Source: Planctomycetota bacterium (GTDB lineage Bacteria; Planctomycetota; Planctomycetia; Pirellulales; Pirellulaceae). Taken from it: a DNA stretch of 6,367 nucleotides. The stretch is taken from NCBI GenBank assembly GCA_029259935.1, contig JAJDEH010000052.1:1-6367 (forward strand), written 5' to 3'. The notes under the pieces were generated by a model. That model worked only from the letters and a program-made list of their open reading frames with translations, was not told the DNA's origin and did no database searches. This document shows positions 5,775 to 6,367 of this stretch, piece after piece (positions within the stretch are counted from its first letter, which is position 1; each line of letters begins with the position of its first letter). Position numbers and translations under genes: made by a program.

Positions 5775-6367
5775 ATGAGACTGCTGGCATTTCTGTTTGT
5801 GTTGCTGGTGTTACTGTTTCCAGTTTTGGCGTGGGCTCAACCTGGTAATACACCCGCGGAAGGCAGCGGCGAGCCAGCCAGCCAAAAGGAAGGCGAATCG
5901 ACAAGCGACAAATTCCTGTCCAGCTTGGATCTTCCAACTCTGGGCACCATGGTGGCGGACTACGGCGCAAGAGTCGTCGGCGCGATCATTGTCTTGATCT
6001 TGGCTTGGATCTTCTCGGGGATCGGCCGGCGATTGATGCGCCGCAGCCTGGAGCGGGCCAAGTTTGATGCCACGTTGACTCGCTTCTTTTCGGGCATGAT
6101 TCGCTGGTTGGTGATGCTGTTGGGGTTGCTCGCTTGCATGAGCATCTTTGGAATTGAAACGACCAGCTTCGCGGCCGTGCTGGGTGCCGCCGGATTCGCC
6201 GTCGGCCTGGCCTTGCAAGGGACACTCAGCCACTTTGCGTCGGGCGTGCTGTTGTTGGTGTTTCGGCCCTTCAAAGTCGGTGACGTGGTCAGCATTGCCG
6301 GGCACACGGGGAAAATCGACGGCATCGAGCTGTTCACCACGACGGTCGATACGTTCGACAATCGGCG
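5775..6367 (+). CDS. MscS-family small-conductance mechanosensitive channel (partial, runs off the right edge)
   Basis: The first 197 residues of an inner-membrane channel that opens under membrane tension to release solutes during hypo-osmotic shock. Residues 1-21 look like a cleavable signal peptide (MRLLAFLFVLLVLL, likely cut AWA|Q). A polar linker rich in Gly, Ser and Glu (22-50) follows, then membrane helices at about 65-83 and 108-125 and the pore helix at about 131-160. The pore segment LGAAGFAVGLALQG (136-149) and the VFRPFKVGD turn (162-170) are diagnostic of MscS. Against E. coli MscS, pore residue L105 corresponds to F141, L109 to L145, G113 to G149, N117 to H153 and G121 to G157. 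The start of the cytoplasmic beta domain (VVSIAGHTGKIDGIELFTTTV) is present; the rest lies outside the window. Start is ATG with GAGGA (5761-5765) 9 nt upstream. Confidence 0.93.
   Translation, partial: MRLLAFLFVLLVLLFPVLAWAQPGNTPAEGSGEPASQKEGESTSDKFLSSLDLPTLGTMVADYGARVVGAIIVLILAWIFSGIGRRLMRRSLERAKFDATLTRFFSGMIRWLVMLLGLLACMSIFGIETTSFAAVLGAAGFAVGLALQGTLSHFASGVLLLVFRPFKVGDVVSIAGHTGKIDGIELFTTTVDTFDNR

Noticed and set aside
5811..6305. Minus-strand open frame of 164 codons at the right end
   Set aside because: It is antisense to the MscS pore region. The Gln/His/Ala-rich translation is what reverse-reading membrane-helix codons produces.

Overview
The window looks like an ordinary chromosomal stretch from a planctomycete, probably of the Pirellula/Rhodopirellula side. 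Three things suggest this, all resting on family recall because no search was run: a GNAT acetyltransferase beginning MSVTYFKRYR, a small protein beginning MAKYYVESG, and a 'DRPDFTEASS' outer-membrane-type protein. By eye the DNA is moderately GC-rich. All main frames are intact, and I see no transposase, integrase, tRNA, rRNA or CRISPR array.

Layout. Positions 172-1089 (minus) encode an exported beta-rich protein of the 'transporter / MetA-pathway of phenol degradation' type. A 392-bp divergent intergenic region (1090-1481) follows. It holds a good candidate sigma70-type promoter pointing right and an imperfect inverted repeat. Four plus-strand genes come next, so tightly spaced that they are probably one transcript: a GNAT acetyltransferase (1482-2042), two M16 metallopeptidase-family proteins (2085-3329 and 3316-4551, overlapping by 14 nt) and nucleoside diphosphate kinase ndk (4591-5049). 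A convergent intergenic region (5050-5267) carries two hairpin-forming elements, one of them resembling a dispersed palindromic repeat. An 88-residue hypothetical protein with a strong Shine-Dalgarno site lies on the minus strand (5268-5534). Diverging from it, a MscS-type mechanosensitive channel starts at 5775 and runs off the right edge.

The most informative biology is the M16 pair. The upstream protein has lost the zinc-binding HxxEH motif (it reads N-L-T-C-D) but keeps the C-terminal Arg/Tyr substrate-binding pair. The downstream protein keeps HxxEH but has lost the Arg of that pair (V276...Y283). The two halves of the active site are therefore split between adjacent, translationally coupled genes, as expected for an obligate heterodimeric peptidasome with one catalytic centre. 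This arrangement is known in the family, so it is a well-supported prediction rather than a new system. The link of this pair to a GNAT enzyme and ndk is suggestive but unexplained. I found no convincing evidence of a wholly undescribed system.
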